Source: Luzula sylvatica (Eukaryota; Streptophyta; Magnoliopsida; Poales; Juncaceae). Taken from it: 64,000 nt of DNA. The number at the start of each line of letters is the position of its first letter. The first letter of the stretch is position 1. This document shows, piece after piece, positions 1 to 12,205 of the stretch. Location of the stretch: contig OX326957.1 of the NCBI GenBank assembly GCA_946800325.1, positions 52,447,798-52,511,797 on the forward strand, in the 5' to 3' direction. Under the pieces are notes generated by a model that saw only the letters and a program-made list of their open reading frames with translations, was not told where the DNA came from and made no database searches. A program made the translations under genes and the position numbers.

Positions 1-2406
1 CTTCATTTTCTCCCACAAATCCCCCCAAAAAGAATGAATTCTAGAACTTTCCGGGTGTGAAGATTCCCCGGCTAAGAATTTATGGATCCGAGAACCCGAT
101 TCGATCCAACTACAACCCGGTTCCTTCTTCACATTATTTAATTTCATCGCGGTTCGTACCTCTATCGCATTTTCCCATTCACCCGAAGCCGAATAAATAT
201 TTGATAGCAATACGTAATGACTGGCTTCATCAGGATCAAGCTCGATCAAATGTCGTGCCGCAACGGACCCGAGTTTGACATTTTTATGGAGCCGACACGC
301 ACCCAATAGACTGCTCCACGCACCAATCATGTCGTGCCTATTCGTGTGGGGCCCATTTATCAGTGTCCTGATTAAATCATATGCTTCCTTTAATTTCCCC
401 GCCCTGCCCAAAATGTCAACTATACACGCATAATGGTCAGGAGTTGGGTCGACATTATACTTTGACTTCATTTCTTTGAATAGACTCAGTCCACGGCGGA
501 CCATGCCAGAGTGACTACAGGCCGCCAGCACAGCAATAAATGTAATATCGTTCGGCTTCGCTTCTTTGGTCAAAACCATTTCATTAAATGCATTTACTGC
601 CTTCTCTCCATGACCATGCATGCCGTGTGCCGTGATTAGCACGTTCCATGTGACTACGTTTCTCTTTGGCATTGCATCGAACACGTTCTGGCATTTCTTT
701 AGAAAACCACATTTCGCATACATGTCCGCCAAGGCACTCCCAACTGCCACGTCGGTATCTAAATAATGTCTTATGGCAAAACCATGTATTTCCTTTCCTT
801 TAGAAATAAGTGCGTGGGACCCACATAGAGGCAGTACGGTTATTAAAGTGATAGTATTGGGCTTTGTACCACCATTGTATTTGCTTTGCATCTCGGCCAT
901 TGCATTGAATGCCTCGGAAACCGCACCTTCAATCGCATGACCGGCGATTGAAGTGTTCCAAGAAACCACGTCTTTGGTTTCCGTCGAATAAAAGATTCTT
1001 CTAGAAATTTTCATGTTTCCTAGTCTCGCGTACATATCCATTAATGCATTTTGCACAAATTTATTTCTCTCCATTTTTCTCTTTATAACATAACCATGAA
1101 TGCTTTCTTTCCTTTCAAAAAGATCACATTTTAGGCACGCGGGTATAACACTAGCTATAGTGGTCTGATTCGGTTTTAAACCCGTTAAGGACTCCATTTC
1201 TATAAACAACTGTATTGCTTCTTCGTCCAATCCATTTTGAGCGTATCCAGAAATCATGGCATTCCATAACCCGTGCCTTTGGACTTTGACTTGGTCAAAT
1301 ACAAACCGACCCGTTTCGACCCGCCCCAGGTTACTATACATATTCACCAATGCACCTGCCACGAAAGGGTTTTCAAGTAGATCATCATTTTTTAAAATAT
1401 ATGCATGGATTTCTCTACCTATGTTCAATAAATCGAGTTTAGAAATTGCTGGTAAAACACTCGCTAAACTAACTCCATCTGGTTTTAGATCAGTAAAATG
1501 GACCAGTTCATAAAATGTTTGGATTGCGAGGGTAAATTGGTGATTTTGCACGAGGGAGCTTATCATGCTGTTCCAAGAAACCAAATTCCGGTTTTCAAAT
1601 TGGGAGAAAACCAAGATGGATTTTTCAAGTTCGCCAAATTTCGCATACATTGTAATTAGGGCATTGTAAACGACTGCCTTTCCATTTGTAAACAAACCGT
1701 TTCGGAGTCCATAGGCATGGGCCGATTTCCCAAGTTTTAGCCCGTGCAGATTTGAGCAGGCTACGAAGATACTTACCAGAGTGAAAGAGGATATTTCACA
1801 CTCTGTCAGCATTGAGCGTAGTGCGGTAAGGACTGAGACCCACTCTTCGTAGAGACAGAGTGCTGTGATTAGTGAGTTCCATGATACCTGATCTCTCTGA
1901 GGCATTTTGTCAAACACTCTAAGTGCGCTTCCTAGCTCACCGCACCTGGAGTACATGGTAATTAGGGTGTTAAGAACAGGGATGTATGATTCTTGGTAAC
2001 CGAATTTCACTGAAGAAGCATGGAGTTGTTTCCCCATGGATAACTTTCGGAGCCCAGAAGCAGCCCTGAGAGCAGCAGGCAAGGCGAAATTGTCTGGTGA
2101 AACACCAGCATTGCACATGGAGATGAAGGTCTCGAGAGCGGAAGTGAAGTCGTCGTCTCGGGCTTGTGAACGGAGAGTTTGCACCCATAATAACTGCGCT
2201 TTATCTCGTGTTTGGTTTTGCTTACGGATATGGGTTCGGGTTTGGGTTTGGGTTTGAAGTTTGGGTGAGGTTCTGGGCAGAGGAGGGGGAGGGGGAGGGG
2301 GACGAGGAAGGGAACGGGAAAGGGGAGGGGGACGGGGAAGGGGACGGGGAGGGGGAGGGGAAGAGGGAGAGCGTGTGGTGACGAGGGGTGGAGAGCAGGA
2401 AACCAT
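1..2406 (-). CDS. PLS-class pentatricopeptide repeat protein (OTP84/At3g57430-like), 3' end outside window
   Basis: Organelle RNA-binding protein of the PPR family, probably a chloroplast C-to-U RNA-editing factor. One uninterrupted reading frame runs from the ATG at 2406-2404 to base 1 (802 codons, no stop), so the C-terminus is cut by the window. The first ~55 residues are rich in Pro, Ser and Arg and look like a transit peptide. Repeats follow with classic signatures such as VSWNSLI, NALITMYAKFGEL, GKEIHGFAI, NVVTWNVLI and ITFIAVLAACSHSGMV. An E-motif region follows (GAWSSLLGACRLHKN, SHYVLLSNIYSASG, KKEPGCSWIE). The order matches Arabidopsis At3g57430 (OTP84) as I remember it, so a DYW deaminase domain is expected just beyond the left edge. 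No intron is needed. The start is the first in-frame ATG after a stop (TGA) two codons upstream. An ATG at 2500 belongs to another frame that stops at 2222. OTP84 orthology is inferred from remembered sequence. Confidence 0.93.
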   Translation of the reverse strand, partial: MVSCSPPLVTTRSPSSPPPPRPLPRPPPLSRSLPRPPPPPPPLPRTSPKLQTQTQTRTHIRKQNQTRDKAQLLWVQTLRSQARDDDFTSALETFISMCNAGVSPDNFALPAALRAASGLRKLSMGKQLHASSVKFGYQESYIPVLNTLITMYSRCGELGSALRVFDKMPQRDQVSWNSLITALCLYEEWVSVLTALRSMLTECEISSFTLVSIFVACSNLHGLKLGKSAHAYGLRNGLFTNGKAVVYNALITMYAKFGELEKSILVFSQFENRNLVSWNSMISSLVQNHQFTLAIQTFYELVHFTDLKPDGVSLASVLPAISKLDLLNIGREIHAYILKNDDLLENPFVAGALVNMYSNLGRVETGRFVFDQVKVQRHGLWNAMISGYAQNGLDEEAIQLFIEMESLTGLKPNQTTIASVIPACLKCDLFERKESIHGYVIKRKMERNKFVQNALMDMYARLGNMKISRRIFYSTETKDVVSWNTSIAGHAIEGAVSEAFNAMAEMQSKYNGGTKPNTITLITVLPLCGSHALISKGKEIHGFAIRHYLDTDVAVGSALADMYAKCGFLKKCQNVFDAMPKRNVVTWNVLITAHGMHGHGEKAVNAFNEMVLTKEAKPNDITFIAVLAACSHSGMVRRGLSLFKEMKSKYNVDPTPDHYACIVDILGRAGKLKEAYDLIRTLINGPHTNRHDMIGAWSSLLGACRLHKNVKLGSVAARHLIELDPDEASHYVLLSNIYSASGEWENAIEVRTAMKLNNVKKEPGCSWIESGSRIHKFLAGESSHPESSRIHSFWGDLWEKMK

Positions 2407-2602
2407 CTTTCATTGAAGATTTCTCACTACTGACGAAAAGAGAGAATTTTATTTTAACAGGTCGAGATTTGAATTCCCGGATTGAGACCACGGGAATCAT
2501 TTTCTCGGTTTCTAAAACAGGACTTCAACAAGGACTCGTAAAAGATCGTTCGTTTCCTTCACTCATTCTGGGCTAAAACCCTACTCACTTCCAACATCGC
2601 AA
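2407..2602. promoter_or_regulatory. Shared divergent promoter between PPR and DUS3 genes, with telo-box
   Basis: Only 196 bp separate the two start codons, so both 5' UTRs and promoters must lie here or overlap the genes. A telo-box AAACCCTA lies at 2576-2583, 20 bp upstream of the DUS3 ATG. This motif is common in promoters of plant translation and RNA-processing genes. No clear TATA box is seen for either gene. Confidence 0.6.
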
Positions 2603-5268
2603 ATGAACGGGGATGCTCCGACGGCGCCCGAGGAGGCTACCGCCGTCGAAGGCGGCTCTAAACCCCGATTATCCACTGAGGAACTTGTGGCAAAGGCCAT
2701 TGCTCCTGTCAAGCCTCAATATCTCTGCCCACCTCCTGTGAGGTCCGGCGGAGAGGCCGGAGCGGCCAGTGAAGATGGCGCCGGAGACGGGACAGAAGGC
2801 GAGTCTGTTAAAGAGAAGAGTCGTTCTAATGTGGCGAAGGAGAAGAAGTCTAGGAGACAGTTTAAAAGGGACAAAAAACAGGTAGCTAGTTATTTTAATT
2901 TGGTTATATCATTTAATTCTTCTTTTCTAATTCACTAATATACTAAATGCAGCAAGAAAAATCACCATCACACATTTGCTCGGAAATAGCGCGAACTGGA
3001 AATGCGGATTCGTGCCCTTATGGCACCAATTGCCGTTTCAGCCATGATTTAGATGCATATATTGCTCAGGTTTCTTAACTTTGCAATTTACTCCCTCATT
3101 TAATCCTAATTACTGAAAGGTTAAATCTTTCATTTTTGTTTCATTAAAATCGTACTTGTAGAAACCGGCTGATCTTGAAGGGACGTGTCCATTCGATAGA
3201 GAGGATAAAGCATGTCCTTACGGCGTAACTTGCCGTTTCTTAGGGACCCATGTGCAAAAAGACCCGTCTTTGTCTAAAAACATGCCACCTAGGAAGAGCC
3301 ACGAGATAAATAATTTTAGTAAAGATCTCCAAAAGTTACTCTGGAAAAATAAAGTCAAGTTCCCTAAAGCCGATGCTCAAATTAAACTTCTCGGTCTCAA
3401 GGTATACATTTTTACTTCAAACTCCCAACTTTCAAATCTTTAGATGGATATTTGTTCGAAATATTTTCTTTCTTCTGCAGGATACTAAAAAAAATGAAAA
3501 ACCTGAATCTGAAATCGATCAAGAAAAATCTAAATTAGAATCTGAAATCGCTGAAACCGAAACTGATCAAGAAGCTATCAAGGACGATGATAAATCCGAA
3601 GAAAATTCTATAATTGATGAAGAATCGAGGCCGTTAAAAAAGGCCAAGGGCGAAAATGAAGCTAATGATGGTTAGTTTTCCTCATAACTAACAAGATTAT
3701 TAACCTAATATAATAAACACTGAATATTTACTTGTTGCGATTTATTCAGATTCGTCAGATAAAATAACAGAGGAGGCCACGCGGGTAGAAATAATACCAA
3801 AATTGCAATTAAGAGAGAGGAAATTGATCGATTTTAGGGGTAAAATGTACTTGGCCCCTCTTACTACCGTGGGAAATCTCCCTTTTAGAAAAGTTTGCAA
3901 ACAATTAGGGGTCGATATTACTTGCGGTGAAATGGCCATGTGTAAAAATCTCTTGGAGGTCCGATATTTTTCTTTTTTTGAGAAATATCATGATTTCTAA
4001 CAAATATACATATTATATTTTTTCTTTCTTGTGTTTCAGGGGCAAAATTCAGAATGGGCGTTATTGAGGAGAGACCAAACGGAGGATATTTTCGGGGTAC
4101 AAATTTGCGGTTCGTATCCCGATATGGTGGCCAAAACGGTGGAATTAATCGAGGCGAATTGCGAAATAGACTTCATAGACCTAAACATGGGGTGCCCAAT
4201 CGATATCGTCGTTAACAGAGGTGCCGGTTCGGCTCTCTTGACCAAACCGATGCGAATGAAAGGCATTATTCAAGCTGCAAGTGGCGTTTTCGACAAACCC
4301 GTGACCGTTAAGGTAACCTCGATTCTTTACAAAATAGCAAAAAAGCCCCTACTAATTCTTATTTTCTTTTTTTTAAGGTGAGGACAGGATATTTCGAAGG
4401 GAGGAACAAAATAGACTCGATAGTCTCTGACATATATAATTGGGGAGCGAGTGCATTAACCATACACGGGAGATCGAGACAACAAAGATACAGCAAGCTC
4501 TCAGACTGGGACTACATTTACAAATGTTCCCAAAATGCCCCCGAGGGGTTGTCCCTCGTTGGCAACGGGGACATCTCCTCCTTTACCGATTGGAACTTGC
4601 ACGCTTCTCGATGCGCCAGATTGGACACGTGCATGGTTGCTCGTGGCGCTCTCATCAAGGTAGTAAAAGGAATTAATTATGACTTGGTGGAGTTTTTTTT
4701 GAATTTGACCTCGAGGGTTTTGGGTTTTGTGAATGTAGCCTTGGTTGTTTACCGAGATAAAGGAGCAAAGGCACTGGGACATTTCATCTTCGGAGAGATT
4801 TGATATTTTCAAAGATTATGTGCGTTTTGGGCTTCAACATTGGGGATCCGATACTAAAGGTTATTTTTATTTATTTAATATGATACTAAAGGTTCTTTTT
4901 GATTTTTTTAATTTATATTTTGTATGTTTAGGAGTGGAGACCACGAGGCATTTTTTGCTGGAGTGGTTGAGTTATACTTACCGGTACGTACCGGTGGGTC
5001 TACTGGAGGTGGTACCGCAACGGTTGAACTGGAGGTCTCCGAGTTATTACGGAAGGAACGATCTGGAAACTTTGATGGCCTCTGACTCTGCCGCGGACTG
5101 GGTAATTAAAAATAAAATTCCCAAAATTAGATAATATTGAAATTAAATTTTAATTTGTTTGCGAAACAGATAAGGATATCAGAGATGTTGCTGGGGAAGG
5201 TTCCGGAAGGTTTCAGTTTTGCTCCGAAGCATAAATCCAATGCGTACGAACGAGCTGAGAATGGCTAA
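2603..5268 (+). CDS. DUS3: tRNA-dihydrouridine(47) synthase, DUS3-like, CCCH zinc-finger type
   Basis: Reduces uridine 47 of tRNA to dihydrouridine with NAD(P)H and FMN; DUS3 enzymes also act on some mRNAs. Ten exons: 2603-2881, 2953-3069, 3162-3401, 3481-3670, 3750-3958, 4040-4312, 4378-4659, 4739-4859, 4932-5101, 5170-5268; 659 aa in all, frame kept through every GT..AG join. Two CCCH fingers lie at residues ~100-160 ([24 protein letters not shown]). An acidic linker (exon 4) follows, then the FMN-binding TIM barrel from [11 protein letters not shown]. The catalytic cysteine is about residue 397 in [36 protein letters not shown] and MVARGAL are further family motifs. The C-terminus ([13 protein letters not shown]) is the plant DUS3 ending. 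Divergent from the PPR gene. Nothing appears broken. Confidence 0.96.
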
Positions 5269-7449
5269 TATTTTTATACTATTATATTTAATGATTAGGC
5301 CTTCGAATTCTTCAAGAATTTATGCTTTTGTTTTCGCTTATTTAAGTTAGTTTGGCCTATCTAAGAATAAAATTGTTTGTTGAGCTTTCATTATTTAATA
5401 TTTTGTTTTGGTTTTGTTAGTTATTAGTTGAACGTTGATTTATCATCTGTATGTATGGTATAATAACCATTCGTAGTTTTATTAAAAGATGCAAAATCTG
5501 GATTGATCGTTGAATTGAATAACAAGGAATTGTTTTTAAGAAAAGAAAAATCTGGATTCAGATTCTAAGTTTTGTCATCCACTTAATTTATGTAATAATA
5601 ATAATTATATTGTTATTCATCCACTTAATTACAATAATGGACCGGTTAATTGTTGTCCTAACCTAATGATCCATTTATTAAAAACAATTAGACGCAATAT
5701 AGCACATAAAACCATTTGGCATGTGTTATATAAATATGTACATCAAGGTCGCTAAAATGATAAAAAAGAAGCAACATCATCTGAATATTTTTTCTATTGA
5801 TTTGTCAAATACTCTTGCTATATTATTTTATATAAATATTATTTTATTTGATTGTTGATGTTGAAGACGACTATCATCCATCATTTTCATGGATGTATCC
5901 TAAAGAACGACATCACGAATTATCTTTGGATGGTTTCCAATAATCTGCACGATATGACGGAGTAACGTCGAAGGGCATCGTTCACGCGATCCGGTTAAAT
6001 GGTTCAATTTTATCCATCCATTTGGTAGGATTGTTATTTGTTTGTTCATAGATTGAAATAGAGTAGTGATATGACATCCCTTTATAATCTTCTTATTATT
6101 TTGACGAGACGACATTTTATCATTTGGTATGGAGTATGATGTCAAATAAATATGTGATAAATGAGTAAATGAATTCGAATCAATACGGTGTTCATTGAGT
6201 CTATATTAAATGCATTTATGATAAATAAGTGAATGGACCGGATTTAGAACATAAAATATTTTAATTTTATATATATTTTTGTTTTATTTGTTTGATTTAT
6301 CATTAATTACTAACACATTTTGTAGATAGGATTATGTTGGAAGCGGGAGCAGAGGTTGGTATTTTGTACATTTCAATATAGAGTATAGACTATGACAGAA
6401 AACTAAGTGATACAAATATCTTACCAATATGTACATGAAAAACATTTACCTGGAATTTCAGTCTAATTTACATAGAGATGAATACTACTAAATAATAAAA
6501 TATACAACCAAGAAAAAGATTTCTTAATTCTACGATCTAACACTGAAAACTCAAAAAGAAAATATTTTTTTTTGATAATAAATAAAAAAACCTCATATGT
6601 TCTTCTTCATTAAGATGAATGAAGAAGACTGATGTTGAGGAAGATGCATTGCAGAATGGCAAGGAAAAAAGAGCGAACAAAAGATATAAGAACATTTCAC
6701 CATTATCGGCCTTCACGGTGAGAAACAAATATGAACCTTTTTATTTCATTCTTATTTTGTGTTTAGCGAGATCAGAAGAAGAGATATTTCTAATTTTGCC
6801 AAGACGAAAGGTTAAGATGAATTTAACTAAAGGTTAGTCCAATCAAGCAAAAACGAATCATGATCGCAACCTAACATTAAATATGGTATGCGGATATGAT
6901 TTTGTCCGATGGGCACCGAACAAGCTTCGGACCCAAAGAATACATGAAAACGGTTCAGACCACATATTTTCAAGGTACGGACTTGCGGTTCAAAAGCTGA
7001 AAAATACTTGTGTTGTTCATGTTGTTGAGGGAAGTTAAGAAATGCAGTGTTTTTTTGGACTAATTGAAAGATCTGATCGAACCGACTTTATTTTGCGGAC
7101 ATTCTCCAAATTAACTTTGTTATGGTCTTATGTTTCCTAAATTTAGAGAACATGTAATGATCTTATAACCTAAACCACATTTTTGTTTAATGTAATTATA
7201 AGAAAAGGCAACAAAAAAGTTGTTCATTTGAACATACCTAGTAATATTTGAACTCCTCGTGTTATGATCAAATAAACTTTAGTTTTTCATTATCGACTCA
7301 AACTAAATCACTCAACCTCATTTAAAACTGCCTATTTGATCGTTTCCAAGTTTCAATATATACATGAACATAAATTAACTGACCTTAATTAATTAAACCC
7401 CAATTAAAACCATCTATTCAAATTGCTTGGGAAAAGAAATTAAGTGCTC
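5269..7449. other. Intergenic, AT-rich; no gene recognised
   Basis: About 2.2 kb between DUS3 and the first CHX gene. Short open frames at 5900-6145 (minus) and 6619-6837 (plus) show no known family. The first lies inside a dispersed repeat described separately. From about 7200 the sequence is homologous to the 5' flank of the second CHX gene (12320-12700) and is probably the CHX promoter. Confidence 0.6.
5840..6000. repeat. Dispersed repeat, copy A (inverted relative to 33745-33905)
   Basis: This stretch matches the reverse complement of 33745-33905 over about 150 bp. Shared blocks include ATTTTCATGGA, AAAGAACGACATC, GAATTATCTT and GTTCACGCGATCCGG. Read on the minus strand both copies give a coding-like remnant with GSRERC and, further on, DVVL. 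The source element is not recognised. Confidence 0.6.
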
Positions 7450-10239
7450 ATGGAGGGTCATCAAGATGTGGCGTGCTATTCAAATTGGATGCAGAATGTT
7501 TCCTTGATCGGCAAGTGCGTTGTCAAATCGGGTATTAACGACTCAGTGCGGGGATTATTAATGAAGGTTGATGGAGAATCTGGATTGAGGGGAGTATTAT
7601 ACTCTTTCTTGCCTCATCTCTTGGCCGTGATTGTTCTTGTCGTTCTTGTATCTCGCACCCTTCATGTGTCGCTTCGGTTTCTCAAACAGCCTCTCAGTGT
7701 CTGCCAAATCATGGTTTGTAAACTACCCTTTCTTCAGTTTTGTTCTTGATCAATGCCAATGGCAAATATCTAAAAAGACAAACATGCCAATATATAATTT
7801 TTGTTTTAAATATGTTACAGAGTGGTTTCATTCTCTTCTCGTTTATACCGAAAGCTATCAACGTAGATGGTGGCCAATTAATTCTGCAACCCGCAACTCG
7901 GAGACTTGATCACGTCATTGGAATAATTGGCGTAGTATTCAATATATTCATTAACGGAGTGAAGCTCGATCCCATGACGATCTTCCCATTTGGAAAAAAA
8001 AAATCAATCATCATTGGTTTAGGTAGCTTTTTAATTCCTTTTGCAGCGGGGCTCGTATTATATTCCCTCAAGTACAAAGAACTCGGGTTTCCTAGTGGCG
8101 ATCATAAGCTCGTTCTTGCGATTTTGGTCCCGCTTTGTACGACTCTTCCCATCGGCATACACGAGGTTCTTTCTGAGTTGGATCTTTTGAACAGTGAACT
8201 TGGTCGCTTGGGAATATCTTGTTCGATGGTTCAAGTGGGTGTCGAGTGGCTGTGTATCTTTGTATACGTTGCGCTGAAACAAGGCCAAAAAAGAATTATT
8301 CATGGATTCATGGCCCTGCTGAGTTACATACCTCTTTTTATCTTGACAGTTTATGTGTTTAGGCCTTACGTACTCTGGATTGTTCGTACTACACCCCGCA
8401 ATACTCGTGTAAGGTATATTTTTCTTAAAACTAACTTCAAATAATAACAATATCATTATAAAAATGATAAAATTAAGTTTGTTCATTGTATATTTTTTTA
8501 GAATTAATAAGATCTTTGAATGTTTTAATATTGCACCAGGGACGTGCATATCTTCACGATAACTCTTGCAGTAATTATGATGGCGTTATATAGTGATGTG
8601 TGTGGTTTCTTTTCATTCACCGATGGCCCGCTATTTTTAGGTTTCGCCATTCCTGACGGATCGGCACTAGGGACAGCATTGATTGAGCGAGTAGATTTAG
8701 TGGTTTCAGAACTGCTCGTCCCGATCAGTTTCTTGCACCAGGGGGTTTACATCAATTGGGTGATGATCAAACACAACTTCGGTGTCGTACTATGGATCGG
8801 TTTCCTCGTCCTACTCATGCTCGTAACGAAAATCATAGCCAACCTAGCTTTGTGTAGGTTTTGCAAGATGACCGTTAGAGATGGGCTTTTAATGGGCTTG
8901 ATCATGAATTTAAGAGGCCTTCCTGACATGTTTATTTTGATCAACCTGACAAACCTGCAAGTAAGCAAATTTTTTATAGGCCATTTATCCTGCCCCAGAT
9001 TTCACCACCTCATTTGCAGCTAATTAATGAATTTTTTTGTTTACAGTTAATGAATAATGAAACATTCAGCGTATTGGTGTTCATGAATATGATAATAACT
9101 GGAATATGTGCACCATTGGTATCAACTTTCTACAAACCGTTTGTAGTAAGAAATCAAATAGAACTTCAGACAGTAGAAAAGTCGCAATCTCGCAAAGAGC
9201 TCGGCGTAATGGCCTGCTTCTTTGACGACAAGCCTGTTCAAGCTATGCTTGATTTCCTCGAATCCTCGTCCTTCCAGGAGATCGATAAACGCACATGCAT
9301 ATATAGTCTACACATCGTCGAATTACAAGGTAGTCTCGCGTCCAACCTTATCTACCATCACAACGAGAAGGCTAATAACGGCACACTTCAAATGAACCCT
9401 GTCCATAACCACTTCATAGCAATGGAGGAGGTAACGATTTATAATACATCCATCAAAATCAAAGAATTTCGTATGTATTCTTAATCTAATGAATTTGTTT
9501 GCAGAAGGATGGAACAAGAGTGAGTGTTACTCCGGTCACTTCAGTTGCTCCCCTCAATACCATGTATCAGGATATTTGCTCGCTCGTTCTCCAGAATAAT
9601 ATTTCATTTGTGATCATTCCCTATCCAAAGAAAAACACCATTGCCGATTTGGAGGCCACTAATACGCATGACCAGCTTCTTCCCTTGGTTCTCGAAAAGG
9701 CGCAATGCTCGGTGGGGATAATAGTGTACCACGGCACACCAAAAATTGTGGCACATTCGTCCTGGGCGTACAATGTATGTGTCTTTTTCTGGGGTGGACC
9801 GGATGACCGAGAGGCAATCGCCATTGCATCCCGAATGATATGCCACCCAAGGGTCCACCTCAGCTTATTTCGTTTCCTTAAATCGACCTCTGCAAATGAT
9901 CAAAAGTGCCATGATGATGATACGTATCAAAATATATACGACACACACGTGATTGACGAGTTCGTAGTATCAAACGAAGGGAACAACCGTGTAAACATGA
10001 TTAACGTTAGTGTCGAGAATGCGGAGGACCTCGTTTCGGCGATACAAGATATAGACAATCGTAACAAGTATGATTTATTAATCGTTGGCCGGACGCAGAA
10101 TTGTTTGTCGATGTTTGGTAATGGTTGGGAAAAATGGACAGAATCGCCGGAACTCGGGGTGATCGGAGATTTCGCCACCTCGGATATGTCGAACATATCA
10201 AACATACTTATTGTACAACAACATATCGTAGCAGCATAG
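7450..10239 (+). CDS. Cation/H+ exchanger of the CHX family (CPA2), tandem copy 1
   Basis: Multi-pass membrane antiporter-type protein expected to move K+ or other monovalent cations across an endomembrane or the plasma membrane. Five exons: 7450-7713, 7821-8413, 8540-8960, 9047-9430, 9505-10239; 798 aa, normal for CHX. A short hydrophilic N-terminus leads into hydrophobic segments to about residue 460, with LNSELGRL and NLRGLP as family marks. A long soluble C-terminus follows (MACFFDDKPVQAMLDFLE, GGPDDREAIAIA, LLIVGRTQNCLSMFG, ELGVIGD). Start is ATG 7450; an in-frame GTG six bases upstream is not needed. Two usually acidic positions of the transport core are changed: the GLE-type position is GVKLDP (Lys ~136) and the Asn-Asp pair after LNSELGRL is Gln-Val (~226-227). 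Homologous to the next gene in exon lengths and flanks, hence a tandem duplicate. Transport activity is uncertain. Confidence 0.92.
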
Positions 10240-10899
10240 TGTCGATTTTGCAAAGTAGATTAATCACTCATTTTTTGGATTTTTGTAGAAGTAAAGAGAA
10301 AGATATTTTATTTTTTGGGAAAAATCAGCCTTATATAATAATATTTGTATTACAGAAAAATATATTTTTAACCCCTAAATAATTTTTTAATTTTCATTCT
10401 TTGTTTATTTGGTTCCCTCTACTATTTAAAATTGATGTTTTTATCCTTTTCATCAGCTTATTGACTAGACAAGATGATGCGACAATAAAATCAAGGGGTT
10501 ATAATAAGCCTTCGTGAGGGGGCAAATGATGATTAAGTTAGTTGATTAGTATTATTAATTGATTCGATTAACGAGTTAATTAATATGTATTAATATAATG
10601 TATTAACGTGTCACTTGAATGTGTCAATTAACAATTAATTAAGTCAATTAGAAGGACTAGTCAACCTACTTAATTCTTTTTTGCCATTTCATCAAAGGGC
10701 TTGGGATGAATTTGGGGGCAAAGTATAGTTTCCCTAACATCAACATGAATTTTAAATAAGATTAAGGGTGACGTTATTGTAAGATCCAACAAGACGAGCG
10801 ATTTCAAAATTCTTTTACCAAATAACCGCTATATTTCTATTGATGATGATTGTCAAACAATAAACTACCTTTAGTTTCCTCGTGTCGTCATTTCACCTA

Positions 10900-10902
<3 letters not shown>

Positions 10903-10954
<52 letters not shown>
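10903..10954. repeat. (TC)n microsatellite
   Basis: About 26 uninterrupted TC units between the two CHX genes. Confidence 0.97.
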
Positions 10955-10956
<2 letters not shown>

Positions 10957-11759
10957 CAGTTTTTGGCAGATTTGGTATGTTTACAACAAAAAGTCATTTT
11001 CGCTACTAGTATATTTTAATGAAAAAATTAAAATTGATATTGTAAAACAAATTTAATATTTTTTATTGTTGTGAAATCTATTCACTTCTCAATTTTTTTT
11101 GTATTGTATGTTTTCTATTATGTGTACTTTTGGTTTTGTAGCGTTTTGATCCGCTACAACGCCATAACGGACTGCTATATAACGTGTAGCGCATATATTT
11201 AGCGGTTTGTAGCGGCGCTACATTATTATTTAGTTTTGAATATTCAATCCATTATTTTTTAATAGTCTATTATTATTATACAACACAAAATAAAAACAAA
11301 AATTTCTAATTGGCTTTTGTTTTTTTTCTCTCTCGTTTGTTGAATTTTTTTTTTCTAATGGATATTATTCCATTGAATAATTTAATATTTTTTAATTTTG
11401 TCATGTCATCGCTCAAATTAACTAAAAAATGTCACGTCACCGTGCCACATCATCAGTTAACTGATGACTAAACAGTTAACTGATGGATGGGACACAAGTG
11501 AGCAAAATCAAGAGTTCATGGGATAAAAATGAGCAAATTAAAGTTTGGGGGTAACTTGCACTTTTTTGAAAAGTTGAGGGGACAATAGTGAGTTTTTTTC
11601 AATTTAGTATTATATACATATTTCTATATTAGAATTTTGAAAAATATTTGCATAAAAAATTATTGTGTTGGGACGAATTAGTTATTTGAAAAATATTTGC
11701 ATTCAAATTTGATATTGCGACTAATTTAATAGTGGCAACACTTTGTCTTTATATGAATG

Positions 11760-12205
11760 TGTTTGTGACAAAAAATCCGACTTAATAAAAATTATTCGGT
11801 TAAAGACAATTCCGCGACTATGTTCTTGTTGTATTGGGTATTAGAAACAAATTTCTGATCACTAAAAAGATTATGATTTAGTCACGAACATCAAATTTTG
11901 TCATTATAAAGGTTTAGTTATTTGCAACGAACATCAAATTTGGTCAATAAAAGCTTCCAATATTAACTACGAACATCAAATTATGTCGCCATAAAGATTT
12001 AGTTTGCCACGAACATCAAATTCGTCGCTAAAAGCATCCGGTATGAACTACGATCATCAAATTTCGTCGCTAAAAAATTATGAAACGGGACTTTGACGAC
12101 AAAACTGGTGACGAACATATTGTCGCTAGAAACCTATAGCGACAAAATTTGATCAATTAGCGACGAAAGTGCATGGTCGCAAAAACTACTTTTTGTAGTC
12201 GTGAA
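11760..12205. mobile_element. Subterminal repeat array of a CACTA-like transposon, one end
   Basis: At least eight short repeats related to CGAACATCAAATTTCGTCGCTA occur in one stretch, ending in CTACTTTTTGTAGTC. Short tandem or inverted subterminal motifs beside a terminus like CACTACAAAAA are typical of plant CACTA elements. The terminal bases here are degenerate and no matching left end is seen, so this is a decayed or truncated copy. Confidence 0.5.

Noticed and set aside
1970..2188. 72-codon minus-strand frame starting MGANSPF
   Set aside because: Wrong frame of the PPR coding sequence; the adjacent frame contains the repeats and is open to the window edge.
2222..2500. 92-codon minus-strand frame with Ser-Pro and Asn-Pro repeats
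   Set aside because: It is an out-of-frame reading of the proline-rich start of the PPR gene and stops before the PPR repeats.
8058..8549. 163-codon minus-strand frame
   Set aside because: Antisense to CHX copy 1 exon 2 and intron; composition is not protein-like.
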